This document shows, one piece after another, positions 26,074-35,953 of a stretch of 64,000 nucleotides of DNA. Source of the stretch: Mangrovimicrobium sediminis (GTDB lineage Bacteria; Pseudomonadota; Gammaproteobacteria; Pseudomonadales; Halieaceae); contig NZ_SRLE01000006.1 of assembly GCF_004745945.1 (NCBI RefSeq), positions 124,001 to 188,000 of the forward strand. The letters are read 5' to 3'. Numbering within the stretch: the stretch's first letter is position 1; each line of letters begins with the position of its first letter. Made by a program: the position numbers and the translations under genes. The notes beneath the pieces were generated by a model. The model was not told the DNA's origin, did no database searches, and was given only the letters and a program-made list of their open reading frames with translations.

Positions 26074-27627
26074 ATGCCAGACCCTTTTAGCGCATGGTCA
26101 CTACCCTTGCTGTACTGCCTCGGCCTGCTGGCCGCATTCGGCCCCACGCAAAACCAGTGGCAGGTGGCCAGGACCACGGCGGGGCTGGCACTCCTGGCAA
26201 CGATGATTGCTGTTGTCGGCAGCGCCATTGGCGCACAGTTCTATCCTTCCGAGCGCGACCGGCTGGCACTGACCCTCGCCCTGCTGGTGGCGTTACTGGG
26301 CTGGGTGATCGTGAACTATGCGGCGCGCTACCTGCAGGGGGAGCCCGAGCAGACGCGCTTCATCCGGGCCATGCTGTTCACCATCGCATGCGTCAGCCTG
26401 CTGGTGGTGAGTCGTCACCTGGCGGTGATCGTACTGGCCTGGAGCGGCACCAGTGTCGGCCTGCATTTCCTGCTCACCTACTACCGCGAGCGCAAGGCCG
26501 CGCAGATCGTGGCGCACAAGAAATTCATCGCCAGCCGCCTGGCCGACCTGTGCCTGCTGGTAGCCCTGGTGCTGGTCTGGAGCAGCGCCGGCACCCTGAC
26601 CCTGGACGGCCTGGCCGCCCACCTCGGCAGCACCCCGGGGTTGAGCGCCGCGATGCACTGGGCGGCGGCGCTGTTTGCACTGGCGGCCATTCTCAGGTCT
26701 GCCCAGTTGCCCCTGCACGGCTGGCTGATACAGGTCATGGAGGCGCCGACGCCGGTGTCCGCCCTGCTGCACGCGGGCGTGGTGAACATCGGCGGCTTTG
26801 TCCTCATTCGCCTGTCCGACCTGGTCTCCGCCGCGCCTGTTGCCCAGGCGATGCTGGTGATCGCCGGCAGCCTCACCGCCCTGCTGGCCGGCCTGGTGAT
26901 GATGACGCGGATCTCGATCAAGGTGCGCCTGGCGTGGTCCACCTGTGCCCAGATGGGCTTCATGCTGATGGAAGTCGGGCTGGGCATGTATGAACTGGCG
27001 CTGCTGCACCTGGTCGCGCATTCGCTGTACAAGGCATACGCCTTCCTGAATGCGGGGGAGACCGTGGCCGAATCCCGGAGCAATGATTTCGTGACACCTG
27101 TCCAAAAACGCCGCTCGTTGCTGTGGTATCCCACCGCGCTTATCGCCAGCGCAGCGCTGGTGGCCGGCTCGGCGAGCGCCTGGCAGTACCTGGTGCCCGG
27201 TTTCCACCTGCCCCTGGCCGCGTCGTTGATCGTGGCCCTGGGACTGGCACCCCTGCTGTGGTTCGAGCAGGACGCCTCACCTGTGCAGATCGCTCGCGGC
27301 GTACTCGGGGTTATCGGCCTCTCGCAACTGTATGCGCTCTGGCATCTGCTGTTCGCCGATCTCGCCCCGGCGGCAGTGGCAGGCGCCGGCTGGATGGTCA
27401 CCTGGGCTGTCGCCAGCATCGGCCTGCTGTACGGCCTGCAGGTATGGCTGCGCCTTTACCCCCAGGGGCGGGTGTCCAGCGCCCTGTACCCCTGGGCCTA
27501 CTGCGGCTTCTACCTCGATGAAACCTTCACCCGGCTGACCTTCCGGCTGTGGCCGGCCCGACTGCAGCCGCTGCGGGCGAGCAGCCCGGGCAACCCTCAC
27601 CCCACTGAACTCGGAGAGATGCCATGA
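26074..27627 (+). CDS. dabB: DabB, proton/cation channel subunit of DAB inorganic-carbon complex
   Basis: A 517-residue polytopic membrane protein of the complex I NuoL/MrpA-like family. The antiporter core is visible as FALAAILRSAQLPLHGWLIQ, 'MEAPTPVSALLHAGVVNIGG' and LLHLVAHSLYKAYAFLNAG, which contain the conserved Lys, His and Glu of ion-translocating helices. In the DAB system DabB dissipates a cation gradient to drive DabA, so that CO2 is hydrated in one direction and bicarbonate accumulates in the cytosol. The start ATG (26074) has GCGGAG at good distance. The last codons overlap dabA by 4 bp. Other complex I subunits are absent, which supports DabB over Nuo or Mrp. Confidence 0.9.
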   Translation: MPDPFSAWSLPLLYCLGLLAAFGPTQNQWQVARTTAGLALLATMIAVVGSAIGAQFYPSERDRLALTLALLVALLGWVIVNYAARYLQGEPEQTRFIRAMLFTIACVSLLVVSRHLAVIVLAWSGTSVGLHFLLTYYRERKAAQIVAHKKFIASRLADLCLLVALVLVWSSAGTLTLDGLAAHLGSTPGLSAAMHWAAALFALAAILRSAQLPLHGWLIQVMEAPTPVSALLHAGVVNIGGFVLIRLSDLVSAAPVAQAMLVIAGSLTALLAGLVMMTRISIKVRLAWSTCAQMGFMLMEVGLGMYELALLHLVAHSLYKAYAFLNAGETVAESRSNDFVTPVQKRRSLLWYPTALIASAALVAGSASAWQYLVPGFHLPLAASLIVALGLAPLLWFEQDASPVQIARGVLGVIGLSQLYALWHLLFADLAPAAVAGAGWMVTWAVASIGLLYGLQVWLRLYPQGRVSSALYPWAYCGFYLDETFTRLTFRLWPARLQPLRASSPGNPHPTELGEMP

Positions 27628-30080
27628 ACGCACCGGCGACCCGCGCAATTATCGACACGCAAAGCGTACTCGAGGCCATCGATGCGGCCTGCGAGCGCAT
27701 CGCACCCACCTGGCCGCTGGATCGCATGATTGCCGTCAGCCCCTACTGGGAACGCATCGACCAACCGTTCGACCAGGCCTGCAACGCCCTGGAAAAAATC
27801 GCCGGCTCCAGCCTGACCATGCCGCTGGCCTACTACCGGGAGCAGCTGGAGCGCGGCCATATCACGAAAAAAGACCTGAAAAAGGCCGTACGGGAAAGCC
27901 GCTCGTCACTGACCGTGCGCGATTTGCTCGGTGCGCTGCACGCTGCACCGCCAGCGCCGGTGCACGCGCCCTTGCTGAGCAGTATTCTCGACGCCGAGCG
28001 GGACCTGCACCACGAGCCCGCATGGTGCGACACCATCACCCACCAGGTCGCACAGTTCTGCGCCGCCTACTTCGACCGCGACCAGGCGGACTGGCATCCT
28101 GGGCGCGAGCGCCCGCTCTACGCCAGTTGGCGCGACAGCCTGACCCGGGATCACAGCGTGTCGCTGCTGATGAAAAACCCGCGCATCGCCGCCAGGGCAA
28201 GGACGCTGCAGGACACTCCCGAGGCACAGGTGGAGGCCGCGCTCCTGCAGTTGGGCGTGGCCCCGCAGCAGTGGCAGCAGTATCTGCAGAGCGTGATCAT
28301 GCGGCTCAGCGGCTGGGCGGCATGGTGCGCGTACCAGCGTTGGCAGGCCCGACTGGCGGGCGGCGACGACCACACCCTGGTCGACCTGCTGGCCATCCGC
28401 CTGGGCTGGGAATGCCTGGTCGACGACGGCGAACGCGAACCCGGATCGGTCTGGCATCGCTGGCAGCGGGCCTGGAACGACCACTTCCATGACACCGGGG
28501 AGAACAACCTGCAGGTGCGCCTGCTGTGGCAACGCGCGCAAGAAATCAGCTACCAGGACCGGCTTTTCCAGCAGCTCGGGAACGCGGTGACTGCTCCCGC
28601 GACGGCGAGTACGCAGGTACAGGCGGTGTTTTGTATCGATGTGCGCTCGGAGGTGATCCGCCGCCACCTGGAAGCCCAGTCCGGCGGCATCCAGACGCTC
28701 GGCTTTGCCGGCTTCTTCGGCCTGCCCATCGCCTATGCGCCGCTGGGCACCCAGGCTTCCAGACCCCAGCTGCCCGGGCTGCTGGCACCGGCCCTGCACA
28801 TTTCGGAAAGCAGCGGTGACCCCGGCATCGACCAACAAGTTGTGAAAGCGCGACAGGCTCATCTGCAACGCCAGGCCGGCTGGCGGCCTTTCCGGTCCCT
28901 GCCCGCGTCGGCCTTCACCCTGGTGGAGACACTGGGGCTGGGCTATGCCGCCAAGTTGATAAAAGACAGTTTACCGGGCACCGCCGGGCGCACTGCCAGT
29001 GATACACCACAGCTTGGTGCGGCCGACACCGGCCGGCTGCGTCCCAGCCTGAAGACCGCCCTGGGCGACAACGTGGCTGAACAGGCTGAGATGGCGTCCC
29101 GGGTGCTGGACAACATGGGCCTGTCCGGCAACCTGGCGCCGCTGGTGCTGTTGGTCGGGCACGGCAGCCAGACCCGCAACAACCCGCAGCGCGCCGGCCT
29201 GGACTGCGGCGCCTGCTGTGGACAGGCCGGTGACATCAATGCCCGTGCCCTGGCGGACCTGCTCAACGACAGCGCAGTGCGTGCCGAACTGGCCGGGAAC
29301 GGCAGGTCCATTCCCGACACAACCTGGTTTGTGGCCGGCCTGCACAACACCACTACCGATGACATCGAACTGTTCGACACCGGGCTGGCTCCGGCCTGCC
29401 ACACCGAGGCCCTGGCACAGCTGCGACAGCAGCTGCGTGCCGCCGGCTGCGCCGCGCGCAGGGAACGCGCGCCATCGCTCGGGCTGCAACAGCTGGCGGA
29501 TCACCCCAGCAAGCTGGAAAAGGCGGTACGGCGCCTGGCCAACGACTGGGCACAAACCCGCCCCGAGTGGGGGCTGGCCAACAACGCCGCATTTATCGTT
29601 GCGCCGAGGTCGCGCACCCGCGATGTCGACCTCGGCGGGCGCAGCTTCCTGCATGACTACGATCCTCGCCGCGACCCCGACGGCCGCCTGCTGGAGCAGA
29701 TCATGACCGCACCCATGATTGTCACCCACTGGATCAACATGCAGTACTACGCTTCCACCGTGGACAACCGGCGCTACGGCAGCGGCAACAAGATCCTGCA
29801 CAACGTGGTCGGCGGGCGTATCGGGGTGTTCGAAGGCAATGGCGGCGACCTGCGTATCGGCCTCGCCCGGCAGTCGGTTCACGACGGCTCGGACTGGCGG
29901 CATGAGCCGCTGCGCCTGACCGTGGTCATCGAGGCCCCCCGCCACCTGATCGAACAGGTCATCGACAGCCACGAAATGGTCAGGAACCTGCTCGATCACC
30001 AGTGGCTGCACCTGGCCCGGATCGATGACCAGGGCATCGAATGCTACCGCCAGGGCCTGTGGCAAACCTGGACCTGGTAA
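27624..30080 (+). CDS. dabA: DabA, zinc carbonic-anhydrase-like subunit of DAB complex (DUF2309)
   Basis: An 818-residue DUF2309/UPF0753 protein, the usual length for DabA. The four zinc and active-site positions of the family are present: Cys337 and Asp339 in VFCIDVRSE, His513 in LVGHGSQTRNNP and Cys528 in AGLDCGACCG. The 15-residue spacing between His513 and Cys528 equals that in the characterised enzyme of Halothiobacillus. DabA with DabB acts at the cytoplasmic face of the inner membrane as an energy-coupled one-way CO2 hydratase. The gene overlaps dabB (ATGA) and is followed after 36 bp by purE on the same strand. No RuBisCO or carboxysome gene is in the window. Confidence 0.94.
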   Translation: MNAPATRAIIDTQSVLEAIDAACERIAPTWPLDRMIAVSPYWERIDQPFDQACNALEKIAGSSLTMPLAYYREQLERGHITKKDLKKAVRESRSSLTVRDLLGALHAAPPAPVHAPLLSSILDAERDLHHEPAWCDTITHQVAQFCAAYFDRDQADWHPGRERPLYASWRDSLTRDHSVSLLMKNPRIAARARTLQDTPEAQVEAALLQLGVAPQQWQQYLQSVIMRLSGWAAWCAYQRWQARLAGGDDHTLVDLLAIRLGWECLVDDGEREPGSVWHRWQRAWNDHFHDTGENNLQVRLLWQRAQEISYQDRLFQQLGNAVTAPATASTQVQAVFCIDVRSEVIRRHLEAQSGGIQTLGFAGFFGLPIAYAPLGTQASRPQLPGLLAPALHISESSGDPGIDQQVVKARQAHLQRQAGWRPFRSLPASAFTLVETLGLGYAAKLIKDSLPGTAGRTASDTPQLGAADTGRLRPSLKTALGDNVAEQAEMASRVLDNMGLSGNLAPLVLLVGHGSQTRNNPQRAGLDCGACCGQAGDINARALADLLNDSAVRAELAGNGRSIPDTTWFVAGLHNTTTDDIELFDTGLAPACHTEALAQLRQQLRAAGCAARRERAPSLGLQQLADHPSKLEKAVRRLANDWAQTRPEWGLANNAAFIVAPRSRTRDVDLGGRSFLHDYDPRRDPDGRLLEQIMTAPMIVTHWINMQYYASTVDNRRYGSGNKILHNVVGGRIGVFEGNGGDLRIGLARQSVHDGSDWRHEPLRLTVVIEAPRHLIEQVIDSHEMVRNLLDHQWLHLARIDDQGIECYRQGLWQTWTW

Positions 30081-30116
30081 GAATTAATAACCCGCGTATT
30101 TTTGGAGACACGCACC

Positions 30117-30596
30117 ATGCAACAGAAAAAAATTGCGATCATCATGGGGTCGCAATCGGACTGGCCGGTCATGCGCCATGCGACGACAGTGCTGGATGAA
30201 TTCGGTATCGGCTACGACACGGCAGTGGTTTCAGCGCACCGGACCCCGGATCGGTTGTATGAATTTGCCGGCAAGGCTGCCGACCACTACGCCGCCATCA
30301 TCGCAGGCGCCGGCGGTGCCGCGCACCTGCCGGGCATGACCGCCGCGATGACCTGTGTGCCGGTCATCGCCGTCCCGGTACCGAGCAAGGCGCTCAATGG
30401 TATCGACAGCCTGTTGTCCATCGTACAGATGCCGCGGGGCGTTGCCGTGTGCACCCAGGCTATCGGCGAGCCGGGCGCCTACAATGCCGGACTGGTGGCG
30501 GTACAGATACTGGCGACCAGCGACCCGCAACTGCAGTCCCGGCTCAACGCCTGGCGGGCGCAGCAGACCAGCAGTGTGCCGGACGAGGTGGAATGA
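30117..30596 (+). CDS. purE: N5-carboxyaminoimidazole ribonucleotide mutase
   Basis: A 159-residue class I PurE, which converts N5-CAIR to CAIR in purine biosynthesis. Characteristic segments are [13 protein letters not shown] (phosphate and substrate loop), [11 protein letters not shown] with the conserved His, and [12 protein letters not shown]. The ATG at 30117 is 8 bp after TTTGGAGA, a strong ribosome site. It lies 36 bp after dabA without an evident terminator between them, and its stop overlaps purK. The linkage with dabAB is notable because PurK, its partner, consumes bicarbonate. Length and motifs are complete. Confidence 0.93.
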   Translation: MQQKKIAIIMGSQSDWPVMRHATTVLDEFGIGYDTAVVSAHRTPDRLYEFAGKAADHYAAIIAGAGGAAHLPGMTAAMTCVPVIAVPVPSKALNGIDSLLSIVQMPRGVAVCTQAIGEPGAYNAGLVAVQILATSDPQLQSRLNAWRAQQTSSVPDEVE

Positions 30597-31696
30597 TGCA
30601 TATCGCGATCGTCGGCTGTGGCCAGCTCTCGCGCATGCTGGCCCTGGCGGGGCTGCCCCTGGGCTTCACCTTCAGTTTCATCGCGGCGCCGCGGGAGGAT
30701 ACGCGCTGTGTGACAGGCCTTGGCACCACCGCCACGTGGCAGCCGGGTCAACCGGTCGGACACCTGTACCAGGCACTGGGCCAACCGGACTGTGTCACGG
30801 TAGAAAAGGAACAGGTCGACGCCGGGCTACTGACACAGTTGCAACACTACTGCCCGGTGTTGCCGAATCCCGAGGCTGTTGCCACCTGCGGCCATCGCTG
30901 GCGGGAGCGGCAGCTGCTGGTGCGCCTGGGCATTCCCTGCGCCGCGCACCGCTACGACACGCCCGCCAGCCAGTGCGTCGCCAGCCTGTCACTGCCGCTG
31001 GTGGCGAAGTCCTGCCGCGATGGCTACGACGGCAAGAACCAGTGGCGTCTCGACACGCCGGAGGACGTGGCGTCCTTCGACCGGCAGCAGCTGTATCGTG
31101 ACTGCATCATCGAGCAGCGGATTCCCTTCGAGCGGGAACTGTCACAGGTCTCGGTGCGCAGCCGGACCGGGCGCATCTGCCACTACCCGCTGACCGACAA
31201 CCACCACGAGAATGGCATTCTGGTGCAGTCGGTAGCCCCCGCTGTGGATGTCCCTGCAACCATCGCCTCGCAGGCACAGGACATGATCAGCCGGATCATG
31301 GAAGCGCTGGACTACGTGGGAGTGATGGCGATGGAATGCTTCCTGGTGTCGGGCGAACTACTCGTCAACGAGTTGGCGCCCCGCGTACACAACAGCGGTC
31401 ACTGGACGCAATCGGGCAGTGCCACCAGCCAGTTCGAGAACCATGTACGCGCCATTGCCGGCCTGGAACTCGGCGGCACCGATATGCACGGCGTTTGCGG
31501 CATGCTCAACCTGATCGGCACACAGCGACCGCCGGTGGACCTGCTGTCGGCCAGCACCACCCTGCACTGGTACGGCAAGACCGTGCGACCGGCGCGCAAG
31601 CTGGGGCATGTGAATTTCCGGGCGCGCAGCCACCCGGAGCTGGTGCAGGAGATAGGCCGGTTTCAGCAGTCCTGCACGCGGGTGCAACCGGCGTGA
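30593..31696 (+). CDS. purK: N5-carboxyaminoimidazole ribonucleotide synthase
   Basis: A 367-residue ATP-grasp enzyme that carboxylates AIR with ATP and bicarbonate to give N5-CAIR. Visible family parts are the N-terminal [12 protein letters not shown] (GGGQLxRM in most PurK proteins; here one Gly is Cys), [15 protein letters not shown] for ATP binding and '[20 protein letters not shown]', the metal and AIR region. The ATGs at 30593 and 30596 are both possible; the first overlaps the purE stop. It is the last gene of the dabB-dabA-purE-purK run. The end of the next gene is convergent, 181 bp away. Confidence 0.92.
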   Translation: MMHIAIVGCGQLSRMLALAGLPLGFTFSFIAAPREDTRCVTGLGTTATWQPGQPVGHLYQALGQPDCVTVEKEQVDAGLLTQLQHYCPVLPNPEAVATCGHRWRERQLLVRLGIPCAAHRYDTPASQCVASLSLPLVAKSCRDGYDGKNQWRLDTPEDVASFDRQQLYRDCIIEQRIPFERELSQVSVRSRTGRICHYPLTDNHHENGILVQSVAPAVDVPATIASQAQDMISRIMEALDYVGVMAMECFLVSGELLVNELAPRVHNSGHWTQSGSATSQFENHVRAIAGLELGGTDMHGVCGMLNLIGTQRPPVDLLSASTTLHWYGKTVRPARKLGHVNFRARSHPELVQEIGRFQQSCTRVQPA

Positions 31697-31877
31697 GGCT
31701 GACATCACCGACCAGGACAGGCAGAAGCTTTGACTGCGGGCGAGAATAAACCCTGCGTTCACGGCCGGTGGGAGCGTCCGTGTCGTACGCGCTTCTCCCG
31801 GCCTTCTCTTGTTACAGCTATGGCAACATCCGCGCTGGAGGCAGCAAGTGTCCCCCACGGGGAGGGAATAGCCTGCG

Positions 31878-33764
31878 TCAATTACCGCAAAATTTGTCGA
31901 AGGCCTCTATCGTATTCTCAAATTGCTCTTTTTTGGCCAGTTCCCAGGGCCTTTCGCATTTATTGGTTTTTGCACACCAGAGATACCCCGCGCTGGCGAT
32001 ACAACCGTGAGCGTCCCGGTCGCCGCCCAGCAACTGCTTCTGGTTGACCGCCATCTCACCCCGGTGCACAACGCCATACACGGGAATGTCCTTGATCGTC
32101 ATCGGCTCAACCTTGAAAGGGTCATGTTCGAGGATCGTGAAATTCGCGACCTTCCCCGCCTTGATGGAGCCGATCTCACGCTCCTGGTTGAGCGTGCGCG
32201 CGGCGTTGATCGTGATTCCTTGCATCGCCGAAAACACGTCCAGGCGCTGGTCCTGGGAGAACCTGCTGCCTTCACTGGTCACGCGGTTTACCGCGGTCCA
32301 GGCCAGGGTCAGCGGTTCTGCCGGTGCCATGGCGAAGTCGGAGTGAAAGGAGACCGGAACACCCCGTGATGTCAGGGCCTTGATGGGCACCAGGTTTTCC
32401 GCCCGTTCCCGGCCCAGCCCGACCGCCGCATACTTGTCCGCCAGCGCCCAGAGATAGTAAGGATTGACGGAGGCCTCGATACCCAGGTCGCTCGCCTGCT
32501 GCGCGATAGCGTCATCGAAATAGCCCATGTGATGCAGGGTGAAGCGGTGGTCGTCGCGGGGATTCCGCTTCTGGTCTTCACGGTTGAAGTCGATGACCTG
32601 CTGGATACCCTTGTCACCATTGGCGTGGACGTGGATTTTGTAGCCCCTGTCCCAGTAAAAACTCTGTTGCTGCTGGAGAAGATCGAGCGGCGTCATCCAC
32701 TCCCCTGCGAACTCGTCACTCGTATACGACGCCTTCATTTCCATGGCCAGCGAGTAGATCGCGCCATCCGCAAACAGCTTTACCTGCCCGGGCAGGAAGA
32801 AAATATTCTGGGTATCGTACTTCTGCGGCAGCTCGCGCATCATCTGCTCGGCTTTTTCGTTGCTGTTGCCCGACATGCCATACAGTTGCGTGCCGTTGGG
32901 AATCAGGTAGGTGTCATAGGGCGGGTTCTTGTCCATTTCAGTTTTCAACAAGCCGTACTCCATCGCGAAATCCGCACTTGGAAAACCCGGCTCGCAGATC
33001 GTCGTGATGCCGTTGCGCAGCATCAACCGGGTCATCATGGAGAGCCCCTGTTTGTAGGTCTCGGGGTTGAGCAGGAACGGCCCGATCTTGGGCACCAGTG
33101 CCAGCCAGCCACCCTCGAAAAAGTGGCCGCGCTCCCAATCGACCTGCGGATTGTCTGCATAATCTGCCTGGTCGAGTTTGAACAGGTCGATAGCGGCATC
33201 GTTGAGGTAAATCTCGTGGAAAGACCGGTGAATGACGCCGACGGGCTTGTCCGGGGCCAACTGGTTGAGCATCTCCCTGCCCAGCGGCCCATGCCACAAC
33301 GGGTGATAGCCCCAGACAAAATGCATTTCCCCCGCCCTGGCACGCTCGTCGATGGATGCCTTCAGGCGTGTCTTAAACGCTTCGGGGTCTTTGGCCGCCC
33401 GGGCGATGCCATCTGGCTTGTTCCAGTCGTGGGGGGCGATGGTGTCGTTGGGCAACATGACCGCCGCGATGGAGGGGTGCAGGTGCGGCTCGATAAACCC
33501 GGGCATCAGGGTCTTGCCCTCAAGGTCGACCGCTTTGGCCTCGCCGTCGAATTTCGCCAGGGCGCCGGCTTTCTCGCCGACATAGACGATACGGCCCGCC
33601 TTCTCTACGACCGCCTCGGCGTACTCGGCGCTATCGCCCTCCATGGTGATGATATTGCCGCCATGGTAGATCGTGTGGCTGGGCAGGTTGGCCTGTTCAC
33701 CCGACACGCTGGCGCACATCGCTAAACCGAGGATTCCGGTTGTCAGGATCGCTGTTCTTTTCAT
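31878..33764 (-). CDS. Exported amidohydrolase (YtcJ-like) with Cys-rich tail
   Basis: A 628-residue protein with a signal peptide (MKRTAILTTGILGLAMCASV), so probably periplasmic. The amidohydrolase-3 core has 'VDLEGKTLMPGFIEPHLHPS' with the HxH metal motif, later KIHVHANGD and FTLHHMGY His residues, SFHSDFAMAP, and the closing IGSIKAGKVANFTIL. The substrate is unknown; relatives hydrolyse N-acyl amino acids or cyclic amides. After the fold a tail of about 45 residues carries Cys588, Cys597, Cys603 and Cys626 in a GCIASAGYLWC...NKCERPWE pattern, a small domain that probably forms two disulfides. The start at 33762-33764 was chosen because it begins the signal peptide. It stands alone, convergent to purK. 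Confidence 0.85.
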   Translation of the reverse strand: MKRTAILTTGILGLAMCASVSGEQANLPSHTIYHGGNIITMEGDSAEYAEAVVEKAGRIVYVGEKAGALAKFDGEAKAVDLEGKTLMPGFIEPHLHPSIAAVMLPNDTIAPHDWNKPDGIARAAKDPEAFKTRLKASIDERARAGEMHFVWGYHPLWHGPLGREMLNQLAPDKPVGVIHRSFHEIYLNDAAIDLFKLDQADYADNPQVDWERGHFFEGGWLALVPKIGPFLLNPETYKQGLSMMTRLMLRNGITTICEPGFPSADFAMEYGLLKTEMDKNPPYDTYLIPNGTQLYGMSGNSNEKAEQMMRELPQKYDTQNIFFLPGQVKLFADGAIYSLAMEMKASYTSDEFAGEWMTPLDLLQQQQSFYWDRGYKIHVHANGDKGIQQVIDFNREDQKRNPRDDHRFTLHHMGYFDDAIAQQASDLGIEASVNPYYLWALADKYAAVGLGRERAENLVPIKALTSRGVPVSFHSDFAMAPAEPLTLAWTAVNRVTSEGSRFSQDQRLDVFSAMQGITINAARTLNQEREIGSIKAGKVANFTILEHDPFKVEPMTIKDIPVYGVVHRGEMAVNQKQLLGGDRDAHGCIASAGYLWCAKTNKCERPWELAKKEQFENTIEAFDKFCGN

Positions 33765-34210
33765 GGTGTCGCAGCCCTCCGATGTCACAGGTATGCAGCA
33801 TCCGGCTTGTTCGCATACCCTGTGGACCCAGTCGTCGATTTTGCGCACTGTCAGCACAGCTATCGTCCAGTACCGCCAGCGAGTCTTGCGGAAACGCTAC
33901 CCGAGTACTGCGGGGCGCGTTCGCTCGCGGAAAACCCTTGGCACGCCTTTCAGGGAGGCCAGCGCGCCAGGGACAGGATTCGTGAACAACAGTGCGACGT
34001 GATTTCTGTCGTTGCTACGAAGTGCTTTCAGTCTTGCACAGAAACCCCACTTTTCAAGTGGACACACGCCTACGGAAGACGAGCGACAGGGAAGCACACC
34101 ACGGGTCTGTATCGCCGAGGCCGGGGCCGCGGAAGGACTGGCGGAAATTCTGCGCAGGGCCGCGCCCCAGGGAGGCCGCAATTTCCGCAGCAGATGGTCG
34201 CTGGTGAAAC
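33765..34210. other. Gap without recognisable gene
   Basis: The 446 bp between two leftward genes give no plausible protein. A small hairpin CCACTT/AAGTGG (34047-34052/34056-34061) could be part of the terminator for the winged-helix gene, but lacks a clear T-run. The promoter of the amidohydrolase should lie near 33780-33900. Confidence 0.4.
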
Positions 34211-35794
34211 CTACGCGGGCAGCCTGAACCCCAGTTCCGCCAGGGCGGCGTCCATACGCCTGCGCTGTACCGGATCGCGGATCGGGAACGAACGGAAGAA
34301 GTCGTCGGACGTGACCTGCGGCATCCGCCGCCGGACATCCTCGACCCAGGCCCGCGCCCTGCCGTCCTGCCCGGCGAGATGGCAGGCCACCGCCGCAATC
34401 ATGGCGATCAATACATGGGCGCCGGGGGCGCGGGCGCCGCGGTCCGCCCAGTCCGCGGCTTCCTGGTCCTGCCCGAGGGTGATGTGGGTCAGGCCGCGCG
34501 CCGACAGCATGGCGTAGTAGAGCGGGTCGAGCGGACTCAGTCGCATCGAGAGGTCCAGGTTTGCGATGGCGTCGGGGGCTGCGCCGGCCATGGACTCGGT
34601 CCAGGCTTTGGCATAGAGGCCCTGGGCGTAGTTCGGGCACAGCGAGGTGGCGCGCTCCAGCCAGGCGTGGGCCCGCTCCAGGTCGGACTCCAGCCAGTAG
34701 GTGCGACCCATGGTGAAGTTGACGAAGGGATCCAGCGGATCGAGATCCACACCCCGTTGCGCGCAGTCCCTCGCCCGCGCGACCTCGGCGCCGAGATCGC
34801 TGGTCTGGCCCATGAAGGCATTCTGGAAATGTACGAAGGAGAGGCCGGCGTGGGCGCGGGCAAAGCCCGGGTCCTGCGCGACCGCCCGGCCGAAATAATC
34901 GGCCGCGGCCGCGTTGTCGCTGCGATTGAAGCGGTAGATGTGCTGCAGTCCGAGGTGGTAGGCGGACCAGGCATCGAGGTTCTCCGACACCTTGAGCCGC
35001 GCCATCGATGCCTCGTGCAGTGGAATCTGAATCTCCAGGTGGCCGAGAATGCTCGCGCAGATCTGTTCGCGCATCGCGTGGACGTCGTGCACGGCGCCGC
35101 TGTAGCGCTCGGCCCAGACCACGTCGCCGGCGGCAGTATGTGCCAGTTCCGCGGTCACCGCCAGCCGCCCCCGCGAGACCTCCACCGACCCGGACAGGCA
35201 GTACTGAACCCCCAGCAATCGGCCCACCTCGCCCAGGTCGATATCGTCACCCCGCAGGCGGAACGACGACCCCCTGGCCACGACGAACAGCCAGCGCAGG
35301 CGCGAGAGTTCCGTGATCAGCTCATGGGGAAGCCCGTCGGCAATACTCTGCCAGTCACCCGTATCGCCGAGCTGGCGGAACGGCAGCACCGCGATCGACG
35401 GCCGGCTGCCCGACGCTGGGGGAGGGGTTTCGGGTGCCGCTTCCGCCGGTCCCGCGCTGACCGGGGCGTCCGCAATCCGGGCTTGCAGCACTCGCGCGCT
35501 GGCGACGAAGCGCAGCCCCTTGCCGTGTACCGTCTTGATAAAGCGCTGGGCCTTGCCGTCGTCGCCGAGCACCCTGCGCGCCGACTTGATACGACTGGTG
35601 AGCGCGGAGTCGCTGACCACGCGCCCGTCCCAGACCCGGTCGAGAATCTCGTCCCGGGAAACCAGCCGGTCCCGGTGCTCCACCAGCAGCGCGATCAGCG
35701 CGAAGACCTGGGGCTCGATCGCGCAGAGCTGCCCTGCCCGCCGCAATTCAGCCCTGGCGAGGTCCAGCTCGAACTCGTCGAATGCATAGATCAT
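34211..35794 (-). CDS. Winged-helix regulator with TolB-N-like and TPR domains
   Basis: A 527-residue protein. Residues about 1-100 form an OmpR/CadC-type winged helix (FDEFELDLARAELRRAG, ALTSRIKSARRVLGDDG, IKTVHGKGLRFVA). After a Pro/Ala-rich linker comes a TolB-N-like segment starting SIAVLPFRQLGDTGDWQSI, common in adenylate-cyclase-type CadC relatives, then TPR-like repeats to the end. Unlike CadC or ToxR no membrane helix is visible between DNA-binding and sensor parts, so it should be a cytosolic, protein- or ligand-responsive regulator. The ATG at 35792-35794 is used. It is divergent from the tautomerase gene, a possible target. Confidence 0.85.
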   Translation of the reverse strand: MIYAFDEFELDLARAELRRAGQLCAIEPQVFALIALLVEHRDRLVSRDEILDRVWDGRVVSDSALTSRIKSARRVLGDDGKAQRFIKTVHGKGLRFVASARVLQARIADAPVSAGPAEAAPETPPPASGSRPSIAVLPFRQLGDTGDWQSIADGLPHELITELSRLRWLFVVARGSSFRLRGDDIDLGEVGRLLGVQYCLSGSVEVSRGRLAVTAELAHTAAGDVVWAERYSGAVHDVHAMREQICASILGHLEIQIPLHEASMARLKVSENLDAWSAYHLGLQHIYRFNRSDNAAAADYFGRAVAQDPGFARAHAGLSFVHFQNAFMGQTSDLGAEVARARDCAQRGVDLDPLDPFVNFTMGRTYWLESDLERAHAWLERATSLCPNYAQGLYAKAWTESMAGAAPDAIANLDLSMRLSPLDPLYYAMLSARGLTHITLGQDQEAADWADRGARAPGAHVLIAMIAAVACHLAGQDGRARAWVEDVRRRMPQVTSDDFFRSFPIRDPVQRRRMDAALAELGFRLPA

Positions 35795-35953
35795 CCGCGC
35801 AGGATAGACCAGGCGTGAAGAAGCAGTCTGCAAAATATCCACGAAACCTCCACGACTCCTCCATGTTCCGGGACCGGCAATTCGCAACAATACTTCCATC
35901 GGCGCTCATGAGGGCGCCGCAAACCCAACCAACAATGCTAAAGGAGTATCACC

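Noticed and set aside
26074-27627. Reading DabB as a NuoL or MrpA subunit
   Set aside because: No other complex I or Mrp subunit is adjacent, and the next, overlapping gene is a DUF2309/DabA protein with all zinc ligands.
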